A DNA stretch of 64,000 bases from Agapetus fuscipes (lineage: Eukaryota > Arthropoda > Insecta > Trichoptera > Glossosomatidae), in the NCBI GenBank assembly GCA_951799405.1, contig OX637338.1:7068001-7132000 (forward strand). The letters run 5' to 3'. Shown piece by piece: positions 30,730 to 41,700 of this stretch (position 1 is the stretch's first letter; each line of letters begins with the position of its first letter). The translations under genes and the position numbers were made by a program. Under the pieces are notes generated by a model. The model saw only the letters and a program-made list of their open reading frames with translations. It searched no databases and was not told the DNA's origin.

Positions 30730-33700
30730 AAAGGGTTAATGGGAAGGGGCAACCGTTGACCCACGCTGGAGAGGCCCTGAAATCTGCTGCTACTGTCGCA
30801 ACCGTGAGAGGAAAAGCCAGCAGCATTTTTATCAATGGCATAATAGATGGAGTAACTCGTGAACTACTGGTGGACACGGGAGCAACCAGGACAATTCTGA
30901 GACGCGACATAGTGGCACGAGGTAAGCAGATTGCACCAACAAAGTGGTCTCTGCACACCGCCACGGGAGAGTCAGCACAGGTGTATGGGGAGACGATTGC
31001 CACCTTCCAAATTGGCAGCACCACTTTTGATCATCGGACGTTGGTGGCCAACATTGAAGAAGACGTTATATTGGGAATGGACATACTGGACAGATTTGGG
31101 TGCAGTTTAAATTTAAAGAAAGGGTCCATTAAAATTGGAAATGAAGAAGTCATCCTGCAAAGACGGAAAGAACTGGCTGCACGTGTTATCCTAGCCAAGA
31201 ATACCGAAGTGAAGGGGCGATCTGAGATGATAGTGAGTGCCCGCCTGGATTCCAGTAGTACAAATGACCAAATCTGTATGATAGAACCGGAGAACATGGA
31301 CAATGTTAACAAAGGAGTCATGGTGGCAAGAACAGTGATTCGCGCAAAGGAGACCATTCCTGTCAAGATCATGAATGTGAACAGCTACCCAGTTAAAATG
31401 AATGAAGGTTTTGTTTTGGGCAGATGTGAGAGGATAACTTCCATTGTGCAACAGATGACAAACATGTCATGCGAAGGAAACAAATTGTCAACACAATTGG
31501 AAGCCCTGGTCCACGACGCTTCCCAAGGTCTAACCGAGGAAAACAAACGGAGAGTGAGGAGTTTGATCTGCCGCTACCAGAACATTTTCGAGGACTCTAA
31601 TGGCCGTCTGGGAAGAACCAAGGTAGTGCGACATAGCATAGACACCGGAGAAGCGAGACCAATAAAACAGGCTCCAAGAAGACTACCCTTTGCAAAGCGG
31701 GAAGAAGCTGACAAGATCATCAAAGACATGAGCAAGGATGGCATCATAGAACCATCAAGTAGCCCTTGGACATCCCCGGTGGTACTGGTGAAAAAGAAGG
31801 ATGGTACCACGAGATTTTGTGTGGACTACAGACTGCTCAACGATGTTACGAAAAAGGATAGTTACCCTCTGCCAAGGATTGACGACACCTTGGACACATT
31901 GGCAGGATGCACCATTTTTTCCACATTGGACCTGAAAAGTGGCTACTGGCAAGTTGAATTGGATGCCAAAGATAAGGAGAAAACTGCATTCTCGACTGGA
32001 TCTGGACTTTGGCAGTTCACCGTGATGCCATTTGGCTTATGCAATGCCCCCGCCACGTTTGAAAGGCTGATGGAGAATGTGCTGCGAGGACTGTCATGGG
32101 AAACCTGCCTGGTATACTTGGATGACATAATCATCCTGGGAAAGGACTTCAACCATCAGTTGAGAAATCTGGAGCAAGTTTTCGGGCGACTACAAGACGC
32201 TGGACTGAAGCTCAACCCGAAAAAGTGTAACCTGTTCAAGAAACAAGTAAATTACCTGGGACACATAGTTTCTCAACGTGGAGTTGAAGTTGACCCTGCC
32301 AAAATCAAGGCAGTAAGAGACTGGCCCGTGCTGAAGGACAAACATGAAACTAGGAGTTTCCTGGGGCTGTGCACTTATTACAGGAGGTTTGTGCCAAGAT
32401 TTGCGGACATTGCAAAACCGCTCACCAAGCTTACGGAAGAAAACACTCGCTTCCATTGGAGTGATTCCTGCGCACAAGCATTTGAAGAGCTTAAGGGAAG
32501 ATTAACAAGTGCCCCCATCTTGAGCTACCCACGAAAAGATGGAAAGTTCATCCTGGATACCGACGCTAGTAATGTGGGGATAGGAGGCGTCCTTTCCCAA
32601 ATACAGGATGGGCATGAGACTGTTCTGGGTTACTTCAGTAAAGTGCTTTCCAAGCCAGAACGAAATTATTGCGTGACCAGACGAGAGCTTCTTGCCGTGA
32701 TAAAATCAGTGGAACACTTCCGCAAATACTTGTACGGGAGAAAATTCACACTACGGACTGATCATGCTGCACTGGTTTGGCTTCTGAAATTCAAAAACCC
32801 AGAAGGGCAAGTGGCTAGATGGATTGAAAGGCTCCAGGAGTATGATTATGACTCCGAACATAGACCTGGCACGCTTCATCGAAATGCGGATGCATTATCC
32901 AGACGACCATGCGCCAGTGACTGCAAACATTGCAGCAAGATGGAGGACAAGGTAGCAATTGTCCAAAGGACGACCACCGAAGATGAGGACTGGCAAGATG
33001 AAAAATTGGCGCAAGACCAACTGAATGATCCGGACTTGAAGTATGTGATGGAATGGGCGCGAGAAGGAGAAAGGCCAACCTGGGAAAAACTCGCCCCCTT
33101 ATCACCAACTGTCAAGGCTTATTGGGCTCAATGGGGATCCATAGTGATAGAAGGAGGGTTTCTGAAACGAAAGATCGAGAAGGAAGACGGCACACTTAGA
33201 AGAAAGCAAACCCTCGTTCCGAGGAGCCGAGTACCGGAAATCCTTGGACTGCTGCATGGAGGAACTTCTGGAGGACATCTAGGCGTTAAGAAGACGCTGG
33301 AGAAAGTGAAAGAGCGATTTTACTGGATCAACTGCAGCGAAGACGTCAAAGATTGGTGTCGAAAATGTGTAACCTGTGCAACGGCCAATGGACCGCAAAG
33401 GAAAAGGCGAGCACCAATGCGTCAGTACAATGTTGGCAGCCCCTTTGAAAGAATTGCCATCGACATAGCTGGCCCATTTCCTACAACTGAGAAGGGTAAC
33501 AAGTACATCATGGTGGTGATGGATTACTTCAGCAAGTGGGTGGAAGCTTACTCAATCCCTAACCAAGAGGCCGTAACCGTGACTGAAGTTCTAGTTACCG
33601 AATTTATCAGCAGGTTTGGCGTACCCCTGGAATTACATTCTGATCAGGGAAGGAACTTTGAAGCTGCTATCTTCCAGCAAATGTGTGAGCGGCTAGGGAT

Positions 33701-34946
33701 CTACAAGACCAGGACCACTGCGCTACATCCACAGTCTGATGGAATGGTGGAAAGGATGAACCGTACCGTGGGGAGGTACTTAGCCAAAGTAGTGTCCAGC
33801 CATCAGCGGGACTGGGACCGACATCTGCCTTTGTTCTTATTGGCTTACCGGTCGGCTGTTCAGGAAACGACGAAGAAGACTCCCAGCAGCATACTGTTTG
33901 GGCGAGAAATGCGACTTCCTTGTGATCTCAAATTTGGCTGCAAACCAGGTGAAGACCTAGCCGGAGAAGACTATGTGACAGACCTTCGCAGGAGGCTGGA
34001 TGACATCCATGATCAGGTCCGCATGAACATCGGGGAAGCCAGCGATCAAATGAAGGAGCGCTATGACACCAGAGCTGACAGCATGGGGTACAAAGCTGGT
34101 GACTGGGTGTGGCTTTTTGACCCCAAGAGGCGCCAAGGATACTGTCCGAAACTTCAGCGTTCCTGGGACGGGCCGTACGAGATCTTGGAGCGCATCAACG
34201 ATGTGGTCTACCGCATAAAAAAGAGACCAAACGGAAAACCAAGGGTCGTGCACTACAATCGCCTCTCACCATACCTAGGCGATAATGATGACCAACCAGC
34301 CCAAAAAGTACGACAGTGCGTCGCATCCGAAAGATCACCAGCCTTTGAGACGTTTTGGGAGAACGCGAAGGCAGGGCAGAAGTTTCGCCATGGAGTGACC
34401 ACAGAAGTCCACAAGGACTTATTTGAGGTCACTAGGGACCACACACTGGCATGCAGTGTACCGGAAGATCTAGATATGTCTAGAGGAATTGCACGGGTCT
34501 TCCGATACAAATTCGGAGAACCGCAACCCTCGAGCAGCCCGCAAGGAAGAGCTCTGAGACTACCGAAGGGGCGTCAACAAGCATACTGCCTGGTTGTCCC
34601 GGATTCCAGCAACCTGGAAGAGGACTACAAGGCATTGTGGGACGGCCTTGTTGAGCTGCGTGACTACATGTTGGAGGATCAGCAGGCGCGTCTGGCAATA
34701 CCGAAGATGGGTGGCGGCCGCGCTAATCGAGACTGGCGGATAATCCGGAGTATGATTGAAGCAGTGTTCTCGGGAGTCGGCATCAGCGTCATGGTGTGCT
34801 GCGAGCAAGCGCAGCCGAGAGCCAGTGGGGAGAAATCCGTGGACTGCCACTTCTTCCTGACCACAGGGTGTCGACGTGGATCAGCATGCCCCTACCTACA
34901 CAGAGTCAAGACTGTTCCGGGACGAAACAGTCTAGGTGGGGGGTAG
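30684..34946 (+). CDS. pol: Pol polyprotein with macro-like domain and CCCH finger
   Basis: 1420-codon frame, -1 relative to gag; real Pol probably begins after frameshifting near 30726. In order: aspartic protease (D64-T-G-A), reverse transcriptase (YLDD at 478-481), RNase H (DTDAS from 625), integrase with HHCC finger (H858, H865) and DDE core D927, D987, E1023 (35 residues between the last two), then a GPF/Y-type module ending near 1199. Residues 1240-1372 look like a macro domain: VHKDLFEV, then DLDMSRGIARVFRYKFG, a variable middle, and IPKMGGGRANRDW (1339-1351) before a final helix and strand VGISVMVC. The order and motifs resemble the TARG1/OARD1 ADP-ribosyl hydrolases. The two catalytic positions of TARG1 (Lys84, Asp125) do not appear conserved. 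A CCCH finger follows: C1388-X7-C1396-X5-C1402-X3-H1406. The stop abuts the PPT. Confidence 0.93.
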   Translation: MSQASETQKTGCGKLERVNGKGQPLTHAGEALKSAATVATVRGKASSIFINGIIDGVTRELLVDTGATRTILRRDIVARGKQIAPTKWSLHTATGESAQVYGETIATFQIGSTTFDHRTLVANIEEDVILGMDILDRFGCSLNLKKGSIKIGNEEVILQRRKELAARVILAKNTEVKGRSEMIVSARLDSSSTNDQICMIEPENMDNVNKGVMVARTVIRAKETIPVKIMNVNSYPVKMNEGFVLGRCERITSIVQQMTNMSCEGNKLSTQLEALVHDASQGLTEENKRRVRSLICRYQNIFEDSNGRLGRTKVVRHSIDTGEARPIKQAPRRLPFAKREEADKIIKDMSKDGIIEPSSSPWTSPVVLVKKKDGTTRFCVDYRLLNDVTKKDSYPLPRIDDTLDTLAGCTIFSTLDLKSGYWQVELDAKDKEKTAFSTGSGLWQFTVMPFGLCNAPATFERLMENVLRGLSWETCLVYLDDIIILGKDFNHQLRNLEQVFGRLQDAGLKLNPKKCNLFKKQVNYLGHIVSQRGVEVDPAKIKAVRDWPVLKDKHETRSFLGLCTYYRRFVPRFADIAKPLTKLTEENTRFHWSDSCAQAFEELKGRLTSAPILSYPRKDGKFILDTDASNVGIGGVLSQIQDGHETVLGYFSKVLSKPERNYCVTRRELLAVIKSVEHFRKYLYGRKFTLRTDHAALVWLLKFKNPEGQVARWIERLQEYDYDSEHRPGTLHRNADALSRRPCASDCKHCSKMEDKVAIVQRTTTEDEDWQDEKLAQDQLNDPDLKYVMEWAREGERPTWEKLAPLSPTVKAYWAQWGSIVIEGGFLKRKIEKEDGTLRRKQTLVPRSRVPEILGLLHGGTSGGHLGVKKTLEKVKERFYWINCSEDVKDWCRKCVTCATANGPQRKRRAPMRQYNVGSPFERIAIDIAGPFPTTEKGNKYIMVVMDYFSKWVEAYSIPNQEAVTVTEVLVTEFISRFGVPLELHSDQGRNFEAAIFQQMCERLGIYKTRTTALHPQSDGMVERMNRTVGRYLAKVVSSHQRDWDRHLPLFLLAYRSAVQETTKKTPSSILFGREMRLPCDLKFGCKPGEDLAGEDYVTDLRRRLDDIHDQVRMNIGEASDQMKERYDTRADSMGYKAGDWVWLFDPKRRQGYCPKLQRSWDGPYEILERINDVVYRIKKRPNGKPRVVHYNRLSPYLGDNDDQPAQKVRQCVASERSPAFETFWENAKAGQKFRHGVTTEVHKDLFEVTRDHTLACSVPEDLDMSRGIARVFRYKFGEPQPSSSPQGRALRLPKGRQQAYCLVVPDSSNLEEDYKALWDGLVELRDYMLEDQQARLAIPKMGGGRANRDWRIIRSMIEAVFSGVGISVMVCCEQAQPRASGEKSVDCHFFLTTGCRRGSACPYLHRVKTVPGRNSLGGG
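30720..30726 (+). promoter_or_regulatory. Candidate -1 frameshift site between gag and pol
   Basis: GGAAAAC sits in gag codons (G GAA AAC) directly before the gag stop TAG (30727-30729). Slipping back one base enters pol. It has the G GAX XXZ form of some known retroviral slippery sites. A downstream stem was not evident by eye. Confidence 0.45.
34933..34946 (+). other. Polypurine tract
   Basis: TAGGTGGGGGGTAG lies flush against the 3' LTR and also encodes the last Pol residues and stop. It primes plus-strand DNA synthesis. Confidence 0.75.
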
Positions 34947-35418
34947 TGTTATGTAAATATAAATATTGAAATAAGTATGGGTAGTTATAAGTATAAGAGT
35001 CCTCATAGGTACAGGTAGGTAAGATCGATAATTATGTATAAGTGTAGAATTCTCTAGGCTAAGTAGGTATTTGTTATAATTATAGGAATACTGTATTGCA
35101 TTGGTAGGTAGGATTTTGGTTGTGTCTAGGTAGTACGTGAAACATCGAGAAGTAATAATTACTCTGGAACCTTCTAGCAACTATAGGTCTAGATTATACT
35201 GCTCTAAAGAGTATAAAGGGTGCAAATGGCCTGCAGAGCGGCCAGTATCATAGAGACTTACAAACACATCGAAGTCATCTGATCAGTGAACCAAAACCAA
35301 GTGGAATAATCGAGAAAGTAGTGTGAAAATAAATTTTGTAACTGTGTAAAATAAATAACTATTGAAGAAGACCTGTGTATTTTTAATTTGAAGACAATTG
35401 AACCCTAATTTCGTAACA
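34947..35418 (+). repeat. 3' LTR
   Basis: Same 472 bp as the 5' LTR with no difference noticed on reading, followed by the GTAA duplication. Confidence 0.95.
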
Positions 35419-35517
35419 GTAACATTTCGTGTGTAATCCCCTAAGTAATGTGCGCACACATAAAATTATACTTGCTGTGACAATGCTGAAGATATGGAAG
35501 GACAGATCCTTAAGTAA

Positions 35518-35600
35518 CAAACTTTAACCGTAGCGTTTAGTCAAAAAATGTATGGAAACCAAAATACCACTTCTAGTGAGCGTTTAAGTTTTGGGACAAC
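35518..35600. repeat. Foldback family E
   Basis: 'accgtagcgtttagtc', 'aaaatgtatggaaacc' and 'tagtgagcgttta' match one arm and centre of family E. Confidence 0.5.
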
Positions 35601-35697
35601 ACTTGGGGACTGTTCTGCCGCCCACTGGTACCTGCACCAGAGCCCGCCCAACAAGACACCTTAATCCAGCTTTAGAGATTTCCATGTTAATTGGTCC

Positions 35698-35835
35698 TGT
35701 CCGTAGTGTAGTGGTAGACGCTTCGGACTCGTAAATGGAAGATGCTAAGTTCGATTATTGGCAGTGGAGTACAAAAAATCAGATTTAATTTTTCAAATAT
35801 GTTCTTCGCTAGGTCGAAATATTCATGTAACTCTT
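35698..35835 (+). repeat. SINE B 5' part
   Basis: tRNA-like head 'gtccgtagtgtagtggtaga' with B-box-like 'gttcgattat', then 'caaatatgttcttcgctagg'. Truncated at the 3' side. Confidence 0.65.
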
Positions 35836-36284
35836 ATATTAAAATATATTACCTACATTATATTTTTACTTACTTATCGAACAAAACGGATGATGTCCTT
35901 CCATACATATTAGAATGTAGGTAGGTATATACTTAAATTTGACTCTTACGGGTACCAAGATAAAATCATTTAACATTTTGGGGTTCAGCATCAGTAATAA
36001 AAAGTGCAGTTATCTTGGCTTAACGATTTTTAAAGTCTCATACAGTCGAGAGGAGTATGGGAAAATCTGATACGAAGAAAATTTGGATACTAAGAGTGTT
36101 ATTCTTTTTCCCTTGAGCTTGAGCTTTGCCAAATGCAGATTCTCATACGCTTAGGCCAAAGTTTGAAGCACAACGGACTAGTTCCTAAACGTAACCTGAA
36201 AACTTCCGACTTCAGGCAGTCTTATTTAGCTAAGCTTGAGCTCAAATGAGACATCATTATGTCTTTGTAAATGCTCAAATGTTA

Positions 36285-36600
36285 CTGGATCCTGCCGCCG
36301 TTCCACTAGGAGTGGCCGGTATCTCCGCAGATGTGTCTCCACTTTTCTGTCTTGCATATCTATTTCTTCTATTCAACATTCATCACTTTCCTCATACATA
36401 GGTACTCTTCTCTTATTCTCATTCAGCAGGTTACATTCTTTCGCCGTCTCACCTATTCGGTCCATCCATTCCTTCCTCGATCTTTCCCTTCCTCAAACTT
36501 TCCCTTCCTCGATCTTTCCCTTATTCGATCTTTCCCTTCCTCGATCTTTCCCTTCCACACTTTCCTCTGACATTTCCTCTGTGCACTTTCTTCGGTAGTT
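36285..36600 (-). pseudogene. LINE-2 3' fragment with expanded repeat
   Basis: Minus-strand 3' end of LINE-2 ('cctgccgccgttccactagg', then the C-terminal coding remnant). The part that encodes the basic GRGRPRKEW linker is expanded as about five 18-bp units (gatctttcccttcctc type, 36474-36560). Confidence 0.7.
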
Positions 36601-36825
36601 GTTCATCATCCATTCTTTCAAATCATCCAAAATTACTGAAAATAAGGAAAAAAATATTATGTAATTTTATAATGTTATGAAATGCCTGTCGCAATGTCCC
36701 TGAGCCCCTATTGTAGTACATTGAGTAATGTACTTTAGTTGGCAATGAACCTCATCGACAATGTGCATTGAAATGCGACCCACCTGACACAGCCAGCCAG
36801 GTTGCAATACCTGTAGGTACAGCTA

Positions 36826-36955
36826 GTACAAAACTTTACACTTAAACAAATGTATAGAACCTAAAAGCAGCACCTCTAGTCAGCGTTTTAGTTTCCACAC
36901 ATTTTTGTTAAAACGCAATGGTTGAGTTTAAAGGAAAGAAATGTATACTTAGGTG
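36826..36955. repeat. Foldback family E
   Basis: Both arms present: 'aaatgtatagaacctaaaag' against 'cgttttagtttccacacatt', around 'cacctctagtcag', followed by 'acgcaatggttgagtttaa'. Confidence 0.65.
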
Positions 36956-36959
36956 CAGA

Positions 36960-37526
36960 TAGAAATAATAACGACTTCCTGGCTTAGTGGGCGCGTGCCG
37001 TGACGCGTGGTGGAGTCGGAGGAACATGCAGGGTTAGAGGAACACGAGGGTGTTGGCCACCCCTTTGCACGCGCTGGTAACCAGGGCAAGTGTAGAGGCA
37101 CGAGCCATGACCCCATCACGACATACAAAAGGTGTAGGTGCATAATGTGGCACTGGCTTACTTTCATGTACAATAATGCTAAATTATTTAGTACGAGTGA
37201 CGAAAATTATGGTGAAGCCAAGCAATACTAAAATATAAAGTACCTACTTACTTTCTATTTCAGTATTTTAATTAGTAAGGTTTACTAAGCTTGTAAAATC
37301 ATGAAGGAAGTAGTGTACAACAAATGAGAAGTGCATCGTCTTTGAAAAAAAAACCTTTTTCAGAAGAAAACAATTGCGTAGTGCTAGTCCACTTATGTAT
37401 ATGCAGAAAGTAATCGGTTCAAAACAGTAGTGCTAAAATACCTTTACACTTGAGGATAAGTCTATAAGAAGTTGTGGTTTTTGAAATTTGATAAGGAATA
37501 GATAAGATTTTTTTCCTTGATTTATA
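36960..37526. other. No gene recognised
   Basis: A GC-richer patch at 36975-37120 lies in otherwise AT-rich DNA. Overlapping 74-residue frames on both strands there match no family I know. Confidence 0.3.
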
Positions 37527-37765
37527 GGTTGGTATGACGCTGACCACCCATACTGTAAAAATGGTTCACTTTGCCAATGTCACCCCTGTTCCAGGGAAGG
37601 TCGGCAAAAGTTGCAGGGCTTACGTTCATTTGAGGTTTGGATTTTAATTTGCAAGTAGACATTCAGCATTTGTAAGCGCGAACTTACACGTGTTTGTTTG
37701 TGGGCATGCATTTGATATGAGCTTTGAATGTTAATATATCCTTGCAACTTAGATTATATATTATA
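37527..37765 (+). repeat. Family A repeat
   Basis: Full-length plus copy starting 'ccttgatttataggttggta' and ending in TTAGATTATATATTATA. Confidence 0.85.
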
Positions 37766-38104
37766 TAGGTATTATAGATTCTAGAATCTATATTCAAAAC
37801 CACAGCATCCGAGGCCTAAATAGGCATGATGATCGCCGATCTTCGATAGACCACCAAACGAAGAAGAAGCAAGTGAGTTTGATTTTACTTTCACCGCATT
37901 CATCACCATTCAAAAATATGCAAATACTCTTTACTTCTTTGTATGATGAGTTTACTTACAACCAAATTGCTGGCCGATTAACAGGTGAACAGCTTCCTGG
38001 GACTTCCTCTTCGTCTCGTTTCAGCACGTTCCTCGTTACGGTGGCTGGTTTGCCGTTGCGCGCCCCAGAAGGGCGGGGGCCTAGCGCGGGCTTCCTGTAC
38101 CCCA

Positions 38105-38225
38105 ATAAGTTTAAGCTCAACCATAGCGTTTATCTAAATAATAAGTAAGCTAAAACAGCGCTTCTACAGAGCGTTTAACTTTGTATACATTTTTGGTTGT
38201 TTGGTTTGTATAAATGTTTTATACT
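38105..38225. repeat. Foldback family E
   Basis: 'aagctcaaccatagcgttta' and 'taaaacagcgcttctacaga' with right arm 'gtatacatttttggttgt'. Confidence 0.6.
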
Positions 38226-38432
38226 TGACGCATTGTACGGCGACAGGTGTCCTCGCCCGCAGCTCTTGCTCCCCGAATAGACAAGGCGTTGCTAGGCGAC
38301 CAACACGGTAATTTAACATGTATGAAGGTAATTGACTTCACTTCACTTGTCCTGGAATGTACGTAAAAAGTAGATAAATATTTAGTATGTTTTTTAGTAT
38401 GTTTTTTACTATTTTTATGAACTTCCATTTTA

Positions 38433-38690
38433 ATCTAATCTAATCTAAGTTGCAAAGATATGTTACATTGGAGATTCATATTACATGCATTCTCACAACC
38501 TGACACGTACAAGTTCGCGCTTGCACATGCCTCATGTGAACCTACAACATAAAAACCAAATCTCAAATGGACATACACCCTGCAACTCTTGCCGTCCTTC
38601 CCTGAAATAGGGGTGACATTGGCAAAGTGAACCATTTTTACAGCATAGGTGGTCAGCCGCATACCAACCTATAAGTCAAGGAACAAGGAA
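38433..38690 (-). repeat. Family A repeat
   Basis: Full-length minus copy with (TCTAA)n tail at 38433 and head 'cataccaacctataagtcaag' at the right. Confidence 0.85.
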
Positions 38691-38737
38691 CTTTTAAATA
38701 TTGATAAATAGAAAAATTGGTTCCACTCAACACATGC

Positions 38738-41700
38738 GACCTGTACTGTACTGTACTGTATCCTGCCGCCGTTCCACTAGGGGTGGCCGGTACCTCCGCA
38801 GATGCGCCTCCACTTATTTCTGTCCTTACAAACCACTTTCATTTCCTCAATATTCATCACCTTTTTCATACATACTCTTCTCTTATTTTCACTCTGCAGG
38901 TTCCATTCTTTCGCAATCTCACCTATTTGGTCTAACCATTCTTTCCTCGGCCTTCCCCTTCCGCGCTTTCCTCTGACATTTCCTTTGTACACTTTCTTCG
39001 TTAGTCGTTCATCATCCATTCTTTCGAGATGTCCGAACCATCTCATCTTACTTTTTTGTACTTTCATTCTCATATTCTCTTTTATACCACACTCGTTCAT
39101 CACCCAATCATTACGTACTCTATCATTCAGTGTTTTTCCAGCCATTGCTCTCAGGTAAGCCATTTCAACCGTACATACTTTACTCAGCTCACATTCATTA
39201 ACTGTCCACGCCTCACTTCCATACATCAAAGTCGGAACCAATATGCCATTGTGGACCGCCAATCTCATATTCTTCGTAAGTTTCCTATTTCTTGCAATTC
39301 TTCCAATCGTTCCCATTACACTTCTTCCTCTACTAGCACGCTTTTCCAATTCTTTCGTCAATTTCCCATTCGACTCAAACTTGCTTCCCAGATAATCAAA
39401 TTCTTTCACGACCTCCACTCTTGTTTCATTCAGTCTTATCTCAATTTCCTCGCATTCCTCAGTCCTGTCAAACACTAATACTTTCGTCTTACTGGCATTC
39501 ACTTTTAAACCGTTCTTACTAAAAGCATCATTCATTTTGGTGAGTATCATCTGGAGCTCCTCCGCTGTATCAGCCAACACTACGGCATCGTCAGCATAGA
39601 GAAGAACTCCAACATTCGTCTCACCCACTTTCACACCATAATGAGAAATTTCTGCTTCTTTCATACAATTGTCCATGATTATGTTATTATGATTATGTCC
39701 GGTCGATAGCTCAGTTGGTAGAGTGCTTGCATTCTACCCCGTGAGCTCGGGTTCGAATCCCACCGAGGAGAGTGTCAGAAATGATTTCCAATTTCGGTGT
39801 GTATTTCAAACCCCATAATATAAATACCGGCGAGGTTTACTCAGCCTTTACAAGAAATGAGTACCAGCCCCCTCGGGAGCTGGGAAATTCCCACTTCAAC
39901 TGAAGTGGTTGGCGTAAGGCCGGCCCCCTTACCTGTAAAAATAAATAGGTTCAACTCGCCACATGCGACCCCTTCGGGGATAACGCGGCAAGAAGTTACA
40001 CTATATGTGTAGCTTAGTTGCGTTTTTTTTTTTGCGTTAAATAACCACGGACTCATTAGGTACACACCCCTGTCGTACTCCCTTGTAAACATCAAACCAT
40101 TCGCTACATTTACCATCCACTCTTACACACGCCAAACTATTTTCATAGATGGCGCGTATTCCATTCAGAAGCTTGCCGTTCACACCGTACTTTTGGAGTA
40201 CTTTCCACATCATACCTCTGTCCACCGAGTCAAAAGCCCTCTCGAGATCCACAAAAGCCGTGTAGACCTTCCGACCCACAGCCAGATGTTTTTCAACAAT
40301 TTGTCTGAGAGTGAAGATCTGGTCTACACACCCTCTTCCTGGCATAAAGCCAGTCTGGATATCAGAAACCCCATGACCGGTAGACAGTCTCACTTTTTTT
40401 ATGAGAACCTTACACAATACTTTACCAGCTATACTAAGAAGACTGATGGGCCTGAAATTTTGGCAGTCCTTTTTGTCACCTTTTCCTTTGTAGATAGGAA
40501 CAATGACCGCCTTTTTCCAGTCCATCGGCACTTTACTCTCTTTCACACACATCTTGCACAGTTCAAACATCCATTCAACCATGCACTCCCCAGCACATTT
40601 GATCATCTCAGCATTCACACCATCATTTCCAGCAGCTTTTCCATTCTTCAGATCTTTTATACTTATTATCACATCCTCTTTCACAATTTCTTCACCGCTG
40701 TCATTATATTCAACATCATAATAGTCTCTTTCGCCCTGGCCATATAAATTTTTAAAATATTCATTCCATCTCTTCCTTACATCACTTTCGTCCCACAGCA
40801 AGATTCCCTCAGCGTTTTTAATGCCTGGGGTGGTTGATCCGCGACTTTCGTTTTTATCACGTACCCAGCTCCAGAATGATTTTTTATTGGTGAGGAAATT
40901 CTGCTGCGCTCTCTCATTTTCCTTACTTTCTATTTTCATCTTACTCTCAAAGACGACGGTTTTGGCTCTTCGTTTTGCTTGCTTATATATCTCTTCTAGA
41001 GCTTGATTTTTCCTATCATTCAGCCATCTATTAAAAGCATTCTTCTTCTGTTCAATAGCTTCTCTTACTTCGTCATTCCACCATGCATCACCTCTTCTTT
41101 TACAGACCTTCGCTTCACCACAAACAGATTTCGCACATTCAATCATATTTTCTTTCATTTTTGACCACATTTTTTCAACACATCCTTCTTCTTTTGTTTT
41201 TTTTAACTCATCGTGGTTAAGTCTTTCATTCATCTCACATTTGTACTTTTCTTTTATACTTACATCATTCATTTTTTCAACTTTTATTCGCTTCATACTC
41301 AGCAATTCCTTTTGTGCTCTTCTTTTTACATCTCCTATCATTATTCTCGAGCACAGCAAATAGTGGTCTGTGTTCAGCACAGCTCCACGGTATACTCGAG
41401 AGTCTCTTACATCCCCTCTCATTCTTTCATCCACACAGATGTAGTCAATAATTGTACGGTTGCCCGCTCTGTTCTGCCACGTATACAAATGTATACTTTT
41501 GTGGTTGAACCAGGTATTCGACGTAAAGAGTCTATGCTCCATACATAGGCTTATTAGCGCTCTACCGTTATCATTGGCTACACCTTTACCACTCGGTCCT
41601 ACCACATTTTCGCTATCATCTTGTCTCATACCTACCCATCCATTAAAATCTCCTAGTAGAATCGTTCTTTCATTCTCTTCTTTCTGTCTCATAACAATGT

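Larger units (their letters stand above)
28155..35418 (+). mobile_element. Complete Ty3/gypsy LTR retrotransposon
   Basis: 7264 bp with two 472-bp LTRs that look identical by eye, 4-bp target duplication GTAA (28151-28154 and 35419-35422), PBS next to the 5' LTR, PPT next to the 3' LTR, and intact gag and pol with no internal stop. Pol order protease-RT-RNase H-integrase defines Ty3/gypsy. No env frame is present. Instead pol has a C-terminal extension with a macro-like domain and a CCCH finger. LTR identity and open frames point to a recent, possibly competent insertion. Confidence 0.95.

Noticed and set aside
36236..36598. Ser/Phe/Pro-rich plus-strand frame
   Set aside because: Antisense of an expanded LINE-2 relic.
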